The notes under the pieces were generated by a model. It saw nothing but the letters and a program-made list of their open reading frames with translations. It searched no databases and was not told the origin of the DNA. Positions 14,230-21,634 of a stretch of DNA of 29,805 nucleotides are shown here, in pieces. The DNA is taken from positions 1 through 29,805 of the forward strand of contig JAEWGD010000044.1 of NCBI GenBank assembly GCA_023388515.1. Direction: 5' to 3'. This DNA is from Bacillota bacterium (GTDB lineage: Bacteria > Bacillota > Clostridia > Oscillospirales > Ruminococcaceae). Numbering within the stretch: position 1 is the stretch's first letter; each line of letters opens with the position of its first letter. Both the position numbers and the translations under genes were made by a program.

Positions 14230-15525
14230 CTATTTCCCAAGCACTGCATCAAGTAATTTATAACCGTCATTTTCAGTCGCTATAACTTTGATATTAAGCT
14301 GTTTTTCAACATCGGTTACTGTTATATCATCAAGAAAAACTTCACTGTCACGCCTTAGCATTGAAGATGAAATCAGTAAAACCTCACCCAATGGCTTGTC
14401 CTCTAACTGTGACATCAAATCCTGTCCTGTTATCAGACCCGTTACAGTAATCATTTCTCCAAAAAAGTCGTTAATTATCGGGTATACCCTACACTCTAAA
14501 TTATGCCACTTTTCCATCACCTTATCAAGCATTTTTTTAATTAAATCATATGCAGCAACACCTGTTGCAATACTTATATAACGCTTCTCATTACTAAATT
14601 CTGCATCTTCCAATGCATCCATAAACTCATCTTCAAGCGACCTTAACATTCCTACACCGTTTTCATACTGCGAATAATCCTCATAAAATTCAGCCTTAGG
14701 TATCTCCCGTTTTGCAACCAAAAATAACTCATCAGCTGGGAAAACAAGTCGTGTTCCATATTCACTCAGAAACTTATTCTGAAATTTTCCAATCTGTTCA
14801 AGTGCTTTTGACGCTGTTTCCTGTGTAAAAGAAGTCAGCTCAAACAAGCCCTCACGGTACTTTGACAGCCCAACAGGTACAATTGCTATGCTCTGAATAT
14901 TTGGCATCAGCCTACCCAAATCATTAAGAGTTCTATCAAGTTCATCACCATCATTAAGCATTGGACATAACACAATTTGGCAATTAAGCTTAATCCCAGC
15001 ATCCGTCATCTGCTTTAAATATTTAAGCTTTTCTCCTGCAAACCTATTATTCATCATCTTGCACCTAAGTTCAGGATTTGTTGTATGCACCGAAACATTG
15101 ATATTTAGCTTCATTTTAATTATTCTATCAACGTCATATTGGTTTAAATTAGTTAGTGTAACATAATTACCCTGTAAAAAAGAAAGCCTCGCATCATCAT
15201 CTTTAAAGTAAAGAGTTTCCCTCATATTAGGTGGCATCTGGTCAATAAAACAAAAAACGCATTGATTATGACAACTACGCTTTTCGTCCATAAGAAAGCT
15301 ATCAAACCCAAGCCCTAAATCGTCATATTCACCCTTATTAATCTTAAAATGCACCGATTTTCCATCACGCAAAACTTCTATATCAAGCTTTGTTTCCGAC
15401 GCATAAAACATATAATCTAGCACATCATCAATTTTATTCCCATTTATTGCAACAACACAATCCCCAACTTCAATTTTAGCCTTGAATGCAGGCGTGTTCT
15501 CCGTTACAACCGTTACCCTTACCAT
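14230..15525 (-). CDS. DUF512 family radical-SAM-like protein with PDZ domain
   Basis: A 431-residue protein. Residues 1-65 are a PDZ-like domain (AGIEVGD-type turn seen as AKIEVGDCVVAINGNKI). A CX3CX2C cluster motif follows at Cys85, Cys89 and Cys92 in CHNQCVFCF, the form used by radical-SAM enzymes, then a TIM-barrel-like region and the DUF512 domain in the C-terminal half (about 225-425). Function is unknown to me; the gene regularly precedes der in Clostridia. The start has AAAGGTG four bases upstream. A possible -10 box lies upstream, but no good -35, so expression may depend partly on read-through from rpmF across the hairpins at 15584-15665. Confidence 0.85.
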   Translation of the reverse strand: MVRVTVVTENTPAFKAKIEVGDCVVAINGNKIDDVLDYMFYASETKLDIEVLRDGKSVHFKINKGEYDDLGLGFDSFLMDEKRSCHNQCVFCFIDQMPPNMRETLYFKDDDARLSFLQGNYVTLTNLNQYDVDRIIKMKLNINVSVHTTNPELRCKMMNNRFAGEKLKYLKQMTDAGIKLNCQIVLCPMLNDGDELDRTLNDLGRLMPNIQSIAIVPVGLSKYREGLFELTSFTQETASKALEQIGKFQNKFLSEYGTRLVFPADELFLVAKREIPKAEFYEDYSQYENGVGMLRSLEDEFMDALEDAEFSNEKRYISIATGVAAYDLIKKMLDKVMEKWHNLECRVYPIINDFFGEMITVTGLITGQDLMSQLEDKPLGEVLLISSSMLRRDSEVFLDDITVTDVEKQLNIKVIATENDGYKLLDAVLGK

Positions 15526-15583
15526 ACTTCACCTTTCATATAAGCTTCTATATATTATATAAAATTATTAAAATAAATTAAAA

Positions 15584-15619
15584 GGAGAGATGAGAATTTT
15601 TCCAACCCCTCAACTCTCC
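15584..15619 (-). terminator. Second hairpin after rpmF, terminator-like on the minus strand
   Basis: Minus-strand arms GGAGAGTTGAG (15619-15609) and CTCATCTCTCC (15594-15584) pair with one internal mismatch and are followed by TTTTAATTTATTTT. The segment 15590-15598 can instead pair with 15626-15634 (ATGAGAATT / AATTCTCAT), which would disrupt this hairpin. Confidence 0.5.
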
Positions 15620-15643
15620 ATCTTCAATTCTCATAAAAGAAAA

Positions 15644-15665
15644 AGGAGAACGTCTTTGCTCTCCT
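15644..15665 (-). terminator. Terminator of the yceD-rpmF unit
   Basis: On the minus strand AGGAGA (15665-15660), a ten-base loop and TCTCCT (15649-15644) form a hairpin followed by TTTTCTTTT. It starts about 30 bases after the rpmF stop codon. Confidence 0.6.
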
Positions 15666-15696
15666 CCCTTTTAATTAGACAAAAGAAAGCGAGATT

Positions 15697-15879
15697 TTAT
15701 GCTTCCTTTTTAAGAACCTCAACACCCTTGTAAAATCCGCAGCTTTTGCAAACTTTATGTGGAGCCATTAATTCTCCACAGTTAGTACATCTGCTGAAAG
15801 CAGGCATATCCAACTTCCAAACGTTCGAACGACGTTTATCTCTTCTCGATTGAGAATGTTTTCTCTTTGGTACAGCCAT
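15697..15879 (-). CDS. rpmF: 50S ribosomal protein L32
   Basis: A 60-residue ribosomal protein with the standard start MAVPKRKHSQSRRDKRRS and the zinc-binding form of the C-terminal half: Cys31, Cys34, Cys44 and Cys47. It keeps all four cysteines, so this is the zinc-containing paralogue type. AAGGAGG lies seven bases before the ATG. The upstream yceD gene is 19 bases away, the classic yceD-rpmF pair, driven by the consensus promoter at 16389-16417. Confidence 0.97.
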   Translation of the reverse strand: MAVPKRKHSQSRRDKRRSNVWKLDMPAFSRCTNCGELMAPHKVCKSCGFYKGVEVLKKEA

Positions 15880-15898
15880 TATTGCACCTCCTTAAATA

Positions 15899-16357
15899 TT
15901 ACTCTTTTGAGCAACTGCAAACGCATTCATTCAAGTCACAGCCACATACACTACACAACCCCTTGCAATCTTCATCACAAAGCATTTTTAACGGCAACTG
16001 TAACAATAAATCCGATATAGCAATTTCATTCAAATCAACACTTTCACCCTCAGCAACAATATAATCATCATAACCATCACTGTTGGTATTAAGCTGTTTT
16101 ACGATTATATGTTCAAACTCATAAAAGTAATCCCTACAGAATACCTTAATGCATCTATCACATAAAATCTTAAGCGTAAACTCTACTGAAAACTGTAACG
16201 TAACAATCCCTGTGTTATTTTGTATTGTCCCGTCAACCTTTATAGGCGAATTAAATTCATAGCCTCGTATCCCCACAAGTTCAGATAGAGGGATCGAATA
16301 GTGCAAATCTTTTTTTGCACCAGTAACTTCAAATACTTGTCTTAAATTAATTATCAT
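15899..16357 (-). CDS. YceD family protein (DUF177)
   Basis: A 152-residue protein of the YceD/DUF177 family, which in other bacteria is linked to 23S rRNA accumulation and ribosome assembly. The central Cys66-Cys69 pair (CDRC) and the C-terminal cluster CDEDCKGLCSVCGCDLNEC (127-145) are typical for the Firmicutes form; further Cys at 147 and 149 make the tail unusually Cys-rich, so zinc binding is likely. The start at 16357 has GAGGT nine bases upstream. It is the first gene after the strong promoter at 16389-16417 and is co-transcribed with rpmF. Confidence 0.88.
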   Translation of the reverse strand: MIINLRQVFEVTGAKKDLHYSIPLSELVGIRGYEFNSPIKVDGTIQNNTGIVTLQFSVEFTLKILCDRCIKVFCRDYFYEFEHIIVKQLNTNSDGYDDYIVAEGESVDLNEIAISDLLLQLPLKMLCDEDCKGLCSVCGCDLNECVCSCSKE

Positions 16358-16388
16358 TACATTTTTACCTCAGAGCATCACAAAGTAT

Positions 16389-16417
16389 ATTATAACTAAA
16401 ACTTCCTGTCTTGTCAA
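16389..16417 (-). promoter_or_regulatory. Consensus promoter of yceD-rpmF
   Basis: Minus-strand TTGACA (16412-16417), 17-base spacer, TATAAT (16389-16394): a perfect match to the sigma-A consensus, fitting the high demand for a ribosomal protein. Transcription would start near 16382, about 25 bases before the yceD ATG. Confidence 0.92.
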
Positions 16418-16500
16418 TACTTTTTTTCTTATAAATCATCTATTATATACATGCTTATGCCTAATATTTCAAGAAACAACGGAAGTCTGTCTATCCTTTC

Positions 16501-16908
16501 CTAAGAAAGATACTTTTTAATTCCATCTGGTAGTTCTGATTCATCAGCAGAAACTGTAAATACAAGAACTGTGTCATCGCCTGTTAACACATCAAGCTTA
16601 TCCAAAACCATTTTAAACTCATCAAAATCAGCTCCACCGATTTTCAAAACTGAGTCAATAAATATTTCCTTAATGTCATAGTTTCCAGCCAACATACCAG
16701 CAATAAAGCCATACAGTGAATCATATCCGCTAATTCCAAAACGCTCTGTATCAACCAATCTTACCTTATAGCTAATGTCATATCTTATCTTTTCGCCTTT
16801 TTCAATGCAAACCAAGTCGCCCGTTGTAGTTTTAACTGCATCATTAATCAAATCAATTAGGACTTTAGTTTTTCCTGTGCCCTTTTTACCTGTTATTAAT
16901 TTTATCAT
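16501..16908 (-). CDS. Small P-loop ATP-binding protein, conserved in Clostridia
   Basis: A 135-residue protein with Walker A GKKGTGKT at residues 7-14 and a Walker B-like EIFIDSV near 80-86, ending in a short acidic and basic tail. Homologues in Clostridia are often labelled twitching motility protein PilT on the strength of the P-loop alone; the protein is far too short for PilT and shows none of its other motifs, so that label is not used. The function is unknown. The ATG at 16908 is preferred because the upstream in-frame ATG at 16920 forms part of the TGGAG site. It lies 67 bases downstream of pgi and may share its transcript. Confidence 0.75.
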   Translation of the reverse strand: MIKLITGKKGTGKTKVLIDLINDAVKTTTGDLVCIEKGEKIRYDISYKVRLVDTERFGISGYDSLYGFIAGMLAGNYDIKEIFIDSVLKIGGADFDEFKMVLDKLDVLTGDDTVLVFTVSADESELPDGIKKYLS

Positions 16909-16924
16909 AAAAAGCTCCATTCTT

Positions 16925-16940
16925 CCATACTTTTGTATGG
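16925..16940 (+). other. Terminator-like hairpin facing against the genes
   Basis: CCATAC (16925-16930), TTTT, GTATGG (16935-16940), then six T and TATTT on the plus strand. Read on the plus strand it has intrinsic-terminator form, yet both flanking genes run on the minus strand, where it would be a short hairpin just before the ribosome-binding site of the 16908 gene. Confidence 0.35.
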
Positions 16941-16975
16941 TTTTTTATTTATGTTATGAAATAATTCCTTGCTAA

Positions 16976-18310
16976 TTAACTAAGCTTTGCTTCCAAAGCT
17001 TCCTTTTGTTCCTCGTATCCAGGCTTACCCAAAAGTGCAAACATATTCGCCTTATAGCTTTCAACACCTGGCTGATTGAATGGATTAACACCCAAAACGT
17101 AACCTGAAACTGCACAAGCTTTCTCAAAGAAATAAACCATATAGCCGAAGCTAAACTCGCTTACATCTTCCAATTCAAGTACAATATTAGGTACTCCACC
17201 CTCAGTATGTGCCAAAATCGTGCCCTCTAATGCTTTTCTGTTAACCACTGACATATTTTGATTAGTTAAGAAATTCAACCCATCAAGATTATCAGCATCA
17301 TTTTCAAGGAAAAAGTCCTGCTTTGGATTTTTTATATCAACAACGGTTTCAAACATAATCCTTGAACCGTCCTGAATAAACTGTCCCATTGAATGTAAAT
17401 CACTAGAGAAATTAACTGCTGCTGGGAATATACCCTTGCCGTCCTTGCCCTCACTCTCGCCAAACAATTGCTTATACCATTCAGCCATAGTCACAAAACA
17501 AGGGTCATAAGATACCATTAATTCTACTGACTTTTGTTTCCTATAAAAAACATTTCTTAACGCCGCATATTTATAGCAATCATTATTGTCAAAATCAGCC
17601 GTAAAGTCCTTTTGTGCCTTAGCTGCACCCTGCATAATTTTATCAATATCGCATCCAGAAACGGCAATCGGCAACAAACCTACTGCTGTTAAAACTGAAA
17701 ATCTTCCACCAACATCATCAGCAATCACAAAGCTTTCATAACCCTCAGCATCTGCAAGCGTCTTCAACGTTCCTCTTGATTTATCAGTTGTGCAATAAAT
17801 TCTACCCTTAGCTTCATCCTTGCCATACTTGTCCTCAACATATTTTTTGAACACTCTAAACGCAAGTGCAGGTTCAGTTGTTGTACCTGATTTTGATATT
17901 ACATTTACAGAAATATCCTTCCCCTCACAAATAGAAAGCACTTCATTCAAATATGTAGGACTAATATTATTCCCAACATAGTAAATATCAGGTGTATCTT
18001 TATTCAAATTGTTATAAAAAGGTGATTTCAAGAACTCAATTCCAGCCTTTGCCCCTAAATATGAGCCACCAATTCCAATAACAATCAGTACATCTGAATC
18101 AGATTTAATCTTTTCAGCCGACTTTTTTATTCTTAAAAATTCCTCTTTGTCATAGCTTTCAGGCAAGTCCAACCAACCTAAAAAGTCACTGCCCAAGCCT
18201 GTCTTGTTATGCAAAACATCTGCTGCAAGCTCAACTTGTGCTTTTATGCCTTCCATCTCATCAGAGGCTATAAAATCACTGACATATTTTGTATTAAGCT
18301 TTAAAGACAT
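16976..18310 (-). CDS. pgi: Glucose-6-phosphate isomerase
   Basis: A 444-residue glycolytic enzyme interconverting glucose 6-phosphate and fructose 6-phosphate. The two SIS halves show GIGGSYLGAKA (79-89) and SKSGTTTEP (139-147); the family signature GGRFSVLTAVGLLP is at 201-214, the catalytic Glu lies in GESEGKDGKG (284-293), His306 in DLHSMGQ and the C-terminal catalytic Lys420 in ESYKANMF. The length fits the short Firmicutes form. GGAGG lies nine bases before the ATG. It has its own promoter (18390-18418), and three TTGTAC-type half-sites lie just upstream of the -35. Confidence 0.97.
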   Translation of the reverse strand: MSLKLNTKYVSDFIASDEMEGIKAQVELAADVLHNKTGLGSDFLGWLDLPESYDKEEFLRIKKSAEKIKSDSDVLIVIGIGGSYLGAKAGIEFLKSPFYNNLNKDTPDIYYVGNNISPTYLNEVLSICEGKDISVNVISKSGTTTEPALAFRVFKKYVEDKYGKDEAKGRIYCTTDKSRGTLKTLADAEGYESFVIADDVGGRFSVLTAVGLLPIAVSGCDIDKIMQGAAKAQKDFTADFDNNDCYKYAALRNVFYRKQKSVELMVSYDPCFVTMAEWYKQLFGESEGKDGKGIFPAAVNFSSDLHSMGQFIQDGSRIMFETVVDIKNPKQDFFLENDADNLDGLNFLTNQNMSVVNRKALEGTILAHTEGGVPNIVLELEDVSEFSFGYMVYFFEKACAVSGYVLGVNPFNQPGVESYKANMFALLGKPGYEEQKEALEAKLS

Positions 18311-18389
18311 TATTGTTTTCCTCCAAATTTTTCACAATTAAAATTGCATATTAAACCATATACAATAATTTTGAACGTACTATAAAATA

Positions 18390-18418
18390 ATATTACTATA
18401 TTTTTTTATATTTTTCAA
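18390..18418 (-). promoter_or_regulatory. pgi: Promoter of pgi
   Basis: Minus-strand -35 TTGAAA (18413-18418), 17-base spacer, -10 TAATAT (18390-18395). The leader to the ATG at 18310 is about 70 bases. Confidence 0.6.
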
Positions 18419-18453
18419 GTACAATGTTTATAATTGTACATTCCGTACAATTA
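18419..18453. repeat. Cluster of three GTACAA/TTGTAC half-sites upstream of pgi
   Basis: GTACAAT (18420-18426), ATTGTAC (18433-18439) and GTACAAT (18445-18451) lie in alternating orientation. The last two form a perfect 9-bp inverted repeat, TAATTGTAC (18431-18439) and GTACAATTA (18445-18453), with a five-base centre. The cluster abuts the pgi -35 box and also follows the stop codon of the DacF-like gene, so it may be an operator or a weak terminator of the latter; no T run follows. Confidence 0.55.
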
Positions 18454-18461
18454 AACTAAAT

Positions 18462-19613
18462 TCATTTCAGTAAATTTGTACAAATTTTCTTAAACGCTTT
18501 GCCAATTGTCATTTCCTCAACCTCATTTGAAGTAATTAAATCCGTTTCATAAAGCAAAACATCGTCAATGTAAAATCCTACCACACCTATCGACTGCCCT
18601 TTCTTGATTGGTGCTGTAACATAATTTGGCACAAAAATCACGCTAGTTATCTTTTCAACATTCCCTTTCGATACAACCAAGCTACTTAATTCCCTTGCCT
18701 CAATCATAACAGCACTATCAACGCCTCCCTTTACTTTTATCGGCATGAGATGCTCATTACTAAAGCTCGGGTTTGTTACCTGATAATTAGAAAAGCCTGT
18801 AGCTATCAAGGTTTTAGCAACGTTAAACCTTTCATCCTTATCCTTATACCCTAATGCTACCACTATATATGTGCTATTATTTCTTTCAGCACCTATTGCA
18901 ACGCAGTTTCCAGACTCTTCAGAATGTCCAGCCTTAAAACCTATAATCCCATCATAGCCCTTAACAAGTTTATTTTCATTCACAAGCTCAGTATCTTCGC
19001 CCCTTACAAAATCTCGCCAGCAAGTCATATATTCATATAAAAACTCATGCTTTGAAAGTTCTCTGCATAAAAGTGCCATGTCATATGCTGTCGAATACTG
19101 TTCCTCTGTTCCAAAGCCAGATGAATTATAAAAGCCAGTATTCTTCATACCCAACTCGAACGCCCTTGTATTCATATTAGCAGTGAAATTTTCTTCGCTA
19201 TGCCCAACCACTTCCGCAAGTGCGACTGTCGCATCATTAGCATTACCTATTATTACACCTTTAAGCAAGTCGCTTACAGACATCTGTTCACCAGGCATAA
19301 GCCAAATCTGAGCACCATTCATGGAATTTGCATGAGATGATGTTACCACCATCTTATCAACACTCAACTCCCCTGCCTCAATAGCCTCTGCAACAAGCAA
19401 TACTGTCATCAACTTACACATCGTTCCTATTGGAACTTCTGTATAGCCATTCTGCTCCCTCAACACTCTTCCCGTTTCAGCCTCCATAAGAACATAAGCC
19501 TCAACTAATCCTGTTTCCTCATCGTAAGTTATAGCGTTTATATTAACTATATTCTGTGTCAATATTATTGTAATTATTAAAATCAGTGTTGGCAACAATT
19601 TTCTATTTAACAT
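18462..19613 (-). CDS. DacF/PBP5-like serine-peptidase homologue with altered catalytic motifs
   Basis: A 383-residue exported protein with a signal peptide or anchor (about 1-27), a D-alanyl-D-alanine carboxypeptidase domain (about 30-275) and a C-terminal beta-rich domain (about 285-365). Overall similarity to PBP5/DacF is plain (MNTRAFELGMKNTGF at 147-161, YSTAYDMALL at 173-182). The active-site motifs differ from the canon: SxxK is Thr64-Met-Cys-Lys67, SxN is Asn124-Ala-Asn126, and KTG is Lys227-Ala-Gly229. The lysines and Asn126 are kept, both active-site serines are not. It may be a non-catalytic peptidoglycan-binding homologue or use Thr64 as nucleophile. The start has GGAGG six bases upstream. 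It follows the HPr-like gene's terminator, so it has its own promoter, with a TATAAT near 19650 but no clear -35. Confidence 0.85.
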   Translation of the reverse strand: MLNRKLLPTLILIITIILTQNIVNINAITYDEETGLVEAYVLMEAETGRVLREQNGYTEVPIGTMCKLMTVLLVAEAIEAGELSVDKMVVTSSHANSMNGAQIWLMPGEQMSVSDLLKGVIIGNANDATVALAEVVGHSEENFTANMNTRAFELGMKNTGFYNSSGFGTEEQYSTAYDMALLCRELSKHEFLYEYMTCWRDFVRGEDTELVNENKLVKGYDGIIGFKAGHSEESGNCVAIGAERNNSTYIVVALGYKDKDERFNVAKTLIATGFSNYQVTNPSFSNEHLMPIKVKGGVDSAVMIEARELSSLVVSKGNVEKITSVIFVPNYVTAPIKKGQSIGVVGFYIDDVLLYETDLITSNEVEEMTIGKAFKKICTNLLK

Positions 19614-19694
19614 ATAAAACCTCCATTATAAAGCTGGTTAAGCTCTCATTATAGAGTTTATGCTGAAATAAATAATTCAATGCCTAAAAACAAA

Positions 19695-19717
19695 TAGGGA
19701 GTCAAGTAGACTCCCTA
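19695..19717 (-). terminator. Terminator of the HPr-like gene
   Basis: On the minus strand TAGGGAGTC (19717-19709), loop of five, GACTCCCTA (19703-19695), then TTTGTTTTT. The hairpin begins 22 bases after the stop codon of the 19739-19969 gene. Confidence 0.88.
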
Positions 19718-19738
19718 AATAATATTTTCATGTAATGA

Positions 19739-19969
19739 TTAGTCAACAATAAACTTGCTGATATCTGCCTTAAAAGCTGATGCATCATTAGTATGTGCAT
19801 GAAGCTCAATTGGTTTTGATAAATCAAGGCTGAAAATACCCATTATTGATTTTGCATCAATTGCATATCTTCCTGATACCAAATCAATATCAAAATCATA
19901 CTTTGTCATCTTGTTAACAAATTCCTTTACATCATTGATAGCAGCCAAAGAAATAGTGATTTTTTCCAT
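19739..19969 (-). CDS. HPr-like (Crh-like) protein without the phospho-histidine
   Basis: A 76-residue protein of the HPr fold and length. The regulatory serine segment is conserved as KSIMGIFSLD, with Ser41 in the place of HPr Ser46, the site of HPr kinase/phosphorylase. The active-site region, normally GLHARPA around His15, reads AAINDVKEF (9-17) with no histidine, so it cannot accept phosphate from enzyme I. This combination is the hallmark of Crh, the catabolite-repression paralogue of Bacillus; similarity to Crh itself is low, so orthology is not claimed. AGGGGG lies eight bases before the ATG. The gene stands alone, with its own promoter (20037-20065) and terminator (19695-19717). Confidence 0.82.
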   Translation of the reverse strand: MEKITISLAAINDVKEFVNKMTKYDFDIDLVSGRYAIDAKSIMGIFSLDLSKPIELHAHTNDASAFKADISKFIVD

Positions 19970-20036
19970 AACATTTACCCCCTAAAAATTTTAATTAAAG
20001 TTTCTCTTTATTAATTTATAATTTTCTGCTACAATT

Positions 20037-20065
20037 AATATATCACTAAACCAAATATAAGTCAA
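20037..20065 (-). promoter_or_regulatory. Promoter of the HPr-like gene
   Basis: Minus-strand -35 TTGACT (20060-20065), 17-base spacer, -10 TATATT (20037-20042). It lies back to back with the plus-strand promoter at 20071-20099; the two -35 boxes are only five bases apart. Confidence 0.75.
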
Positions 20066-20070
20066 TACAA

Positions 20071-20099
20071 TTGCAAAAAATTCGTTAATTTAGTATAAT
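20071..20099 (+). promoter_or_regulatory. Promoter of mtaB (and possibly purL)
   Basis: Plus-strand -35 TTGCAA (20071-20076), 17-base spacer, perfect -10 TATAAT (20094-20099). The leader to the ATG at 20220 is about 115 bases; no riboswitch or T-box was recognised in it. Confidence 0.72.
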
Positions 20100-20219
20100 G
20101 TAGCCATGAACTAATGATGTTTTTTATCAATCTTTACACTTGTGCATAATAAACAAGGTTTTATTGCAAAATTCGTCATATTGCTTAATTAATAAGAATT
20201 AGAAAGGTTTTTATAGTAA

Positions 20220-21533
20220 ATGAAGGTAAATTTTATAAGTTTTGGCTGTAAGGTCAATCAATATGAAACTGAATGTATTAAACAGGCATTTAGTAATAAT
20301 AATTATATTATCACTGAAAAAAAATCCGATGCTGATATCTATATTGTCAATTCATGTACCGTTACTTCTTCAAGCGACAGCAAGGTTCTCCAATGCATTA
20401 AACGTCTTAGAAACGATAATCCTCTCTCTCTGATTGTTCTGACAGGCTGTTATCCACAGGCTTTTATGGGTGAGGCTAAAAAAATAACAGAGGCTGATAT
20501 TATAACAGGAACAAAAAATCGTTCTGAACTTCTATCCCTTGTAAATAAAACTCTTGCACAAAAAAACATAGATAAAATAGTCGATATAACCGATTTTGAT
20601 GGAAATGAACTGCTTGAGGATATGGCTTGCAGTGAATTCACCGAAAAAACTCGTGCTTTCATAAAAATTCAAGATGGCTGTAATCAGTTTTGCAGTTACT
20701 GTATTATTCCTTTTGCTAGGGGGAGAATACGCTCAAAGCCGATTGATTCGCTGAAAAAGGAAATTTCAACGCTTGCTAAAAATGGGCATAAGGAAGTTGT
20801 TTTGGTCGGTATTAACCTTACTTTCTATGGTAGTGAGATTGGGTTAAGGCTTGTCGATGCTGTTGAGGCTTGTGCTGAAATTGAGGGGATTGAACGTATA
20901 CGTCTTGGCTCTCTTGAACCAGAAATAATTTCTGATGAGGATTTATCAAGACTTGCTAATATACCACAGTTTTGCCCTCATTTCCATCTTTCACTCCAAA
21001 GTGGGTGTAATAAAACGCTAAAGGAGATGAATAGAAAATATAACACTGACGAATTTATGTGCCTTGTCGATAAAATTAGATGTTCATTTCCTGACGCATC
21101 AATCACAACTGATGTTATGGTTGGATTTCCTAATGAAAGTGAAAATGATTTTGAACAATCATTATTATTTGTTAAAAAGGTAGGCTTTAGCAAGGTTCAT
21201 GTTTTCCCATACTCAAAACGTGAAGGTACTGTCGCTACTAAACTTCCTAACCAAATACCTGAAAATATAAAAAGTATTAGAGCAAAAAAAATGTCTGATA
21301 TTGCTGAACAATCTATGCAAGGGTTTTTGAAAACTCAGGTAGGAAAAGTCTATCCTGTGTTGTTTGAAAAAGAAAGTTGCACAAATTTTCATCAAGGTTA
21401 TAGCCCAAACTATACATTAGTAAAAATTCCGTCAGAAATCGGTGAAAAAAGTTTGCGAAGAATGATTTTTTATGTTAAAATATCTAAGTATGAAAATAAT
21501 TATTGCTTGGGGAATATTGTTCAAAAGCTTTAA
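20220..21533 (+). CDS. mtaB: tRNA (t6A37) methylthiotransferase
   Basis: A 437-residue radical-SAM enzyme that adds a methylthio group to t6A at position 37 of tRNAs reading ANN codons. The N-terminal UPF0004 domain has Cys10 (GCKVNQYETE, diagnostic for MtaB rather than MiaB), Cys46 and Cys77, which hold the auxiliary cluster; the radical-SAM motif is Cys154, Cys158, Cys161 in CNQFCSYC, and a TRAM-like domain forms the last 60 or so residues. GAAAGG lies 12 bases before the ATG, a somewhat long spacing. It is followed by purL after 101 bases without a clear promoter or terminator between them. Confidence 0.93.
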   Translation: MKVNFISFGCKVNQYETECIKQAFSNNNYIITEKKSDADIYIVNSCTVTSSSDSKVLQCIKRLRNDNPLSLIVLTGCYPQAFMGEAKKITEADIITGTKNRSELLSLVNKTLAQKNIDKIVDITDFDGNELLEDMACSEFTEKTRAFIKIQDGCNQFCSYCIIPFARGRIRSKPIDSLKKEISTLAKNGHKEVVLVGINLTFYGSEIGLRLVDAVEACAEIEGIERIRLGSLEPEIISDEDLSRLANIPQFCPHFHLSLQSGCNKTLKEMNRKYNTDEFMCLVDKIRCSFPDASITTDVMVGFPNESENDFEQSLLFVKKVGFSKVHVFPYSKREGTVATKLPNQIPENIKSIRAKKMSDIAEQSMQGFLKTQVGKVYPVLFEKESCTNFHQGYSPNYTLVKIPSEIGEKSLRRMIFYVKISKYENNYCLGNIVQKL

Positions 21534-21634
21534 TTGTTTTAAATTACACTTGTTTAATTTTTATCAGTCATTTTCCGCACAAATGATTGATTGCCATATA
21601 CCCTATTACCTGTTTGCGGAGAAATGGAGTTTTT

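Noticed and set aside
16501..16908. Annotation as twitching motility ATPase PilT
   Set aside because: Only the Walker A loop supports it; at 135 residues it lacks the Asp box, His box and N-terminal domain of PilT.
20117..20152. Eleven-codon ORF (MMFFINLYTCA) in the mtaB leader
   Set aside because: No ribosome-binding site precedes it and nothing suggests an attenuator around it.
21534..21634. Purine riboswitch or PurR-type control before purL
   Set aside because: No purine-aptamer loop pairs or PurBox-like sequence could be recognised, and no good promoter either; simple read-through from mtaB is the plainer reading.
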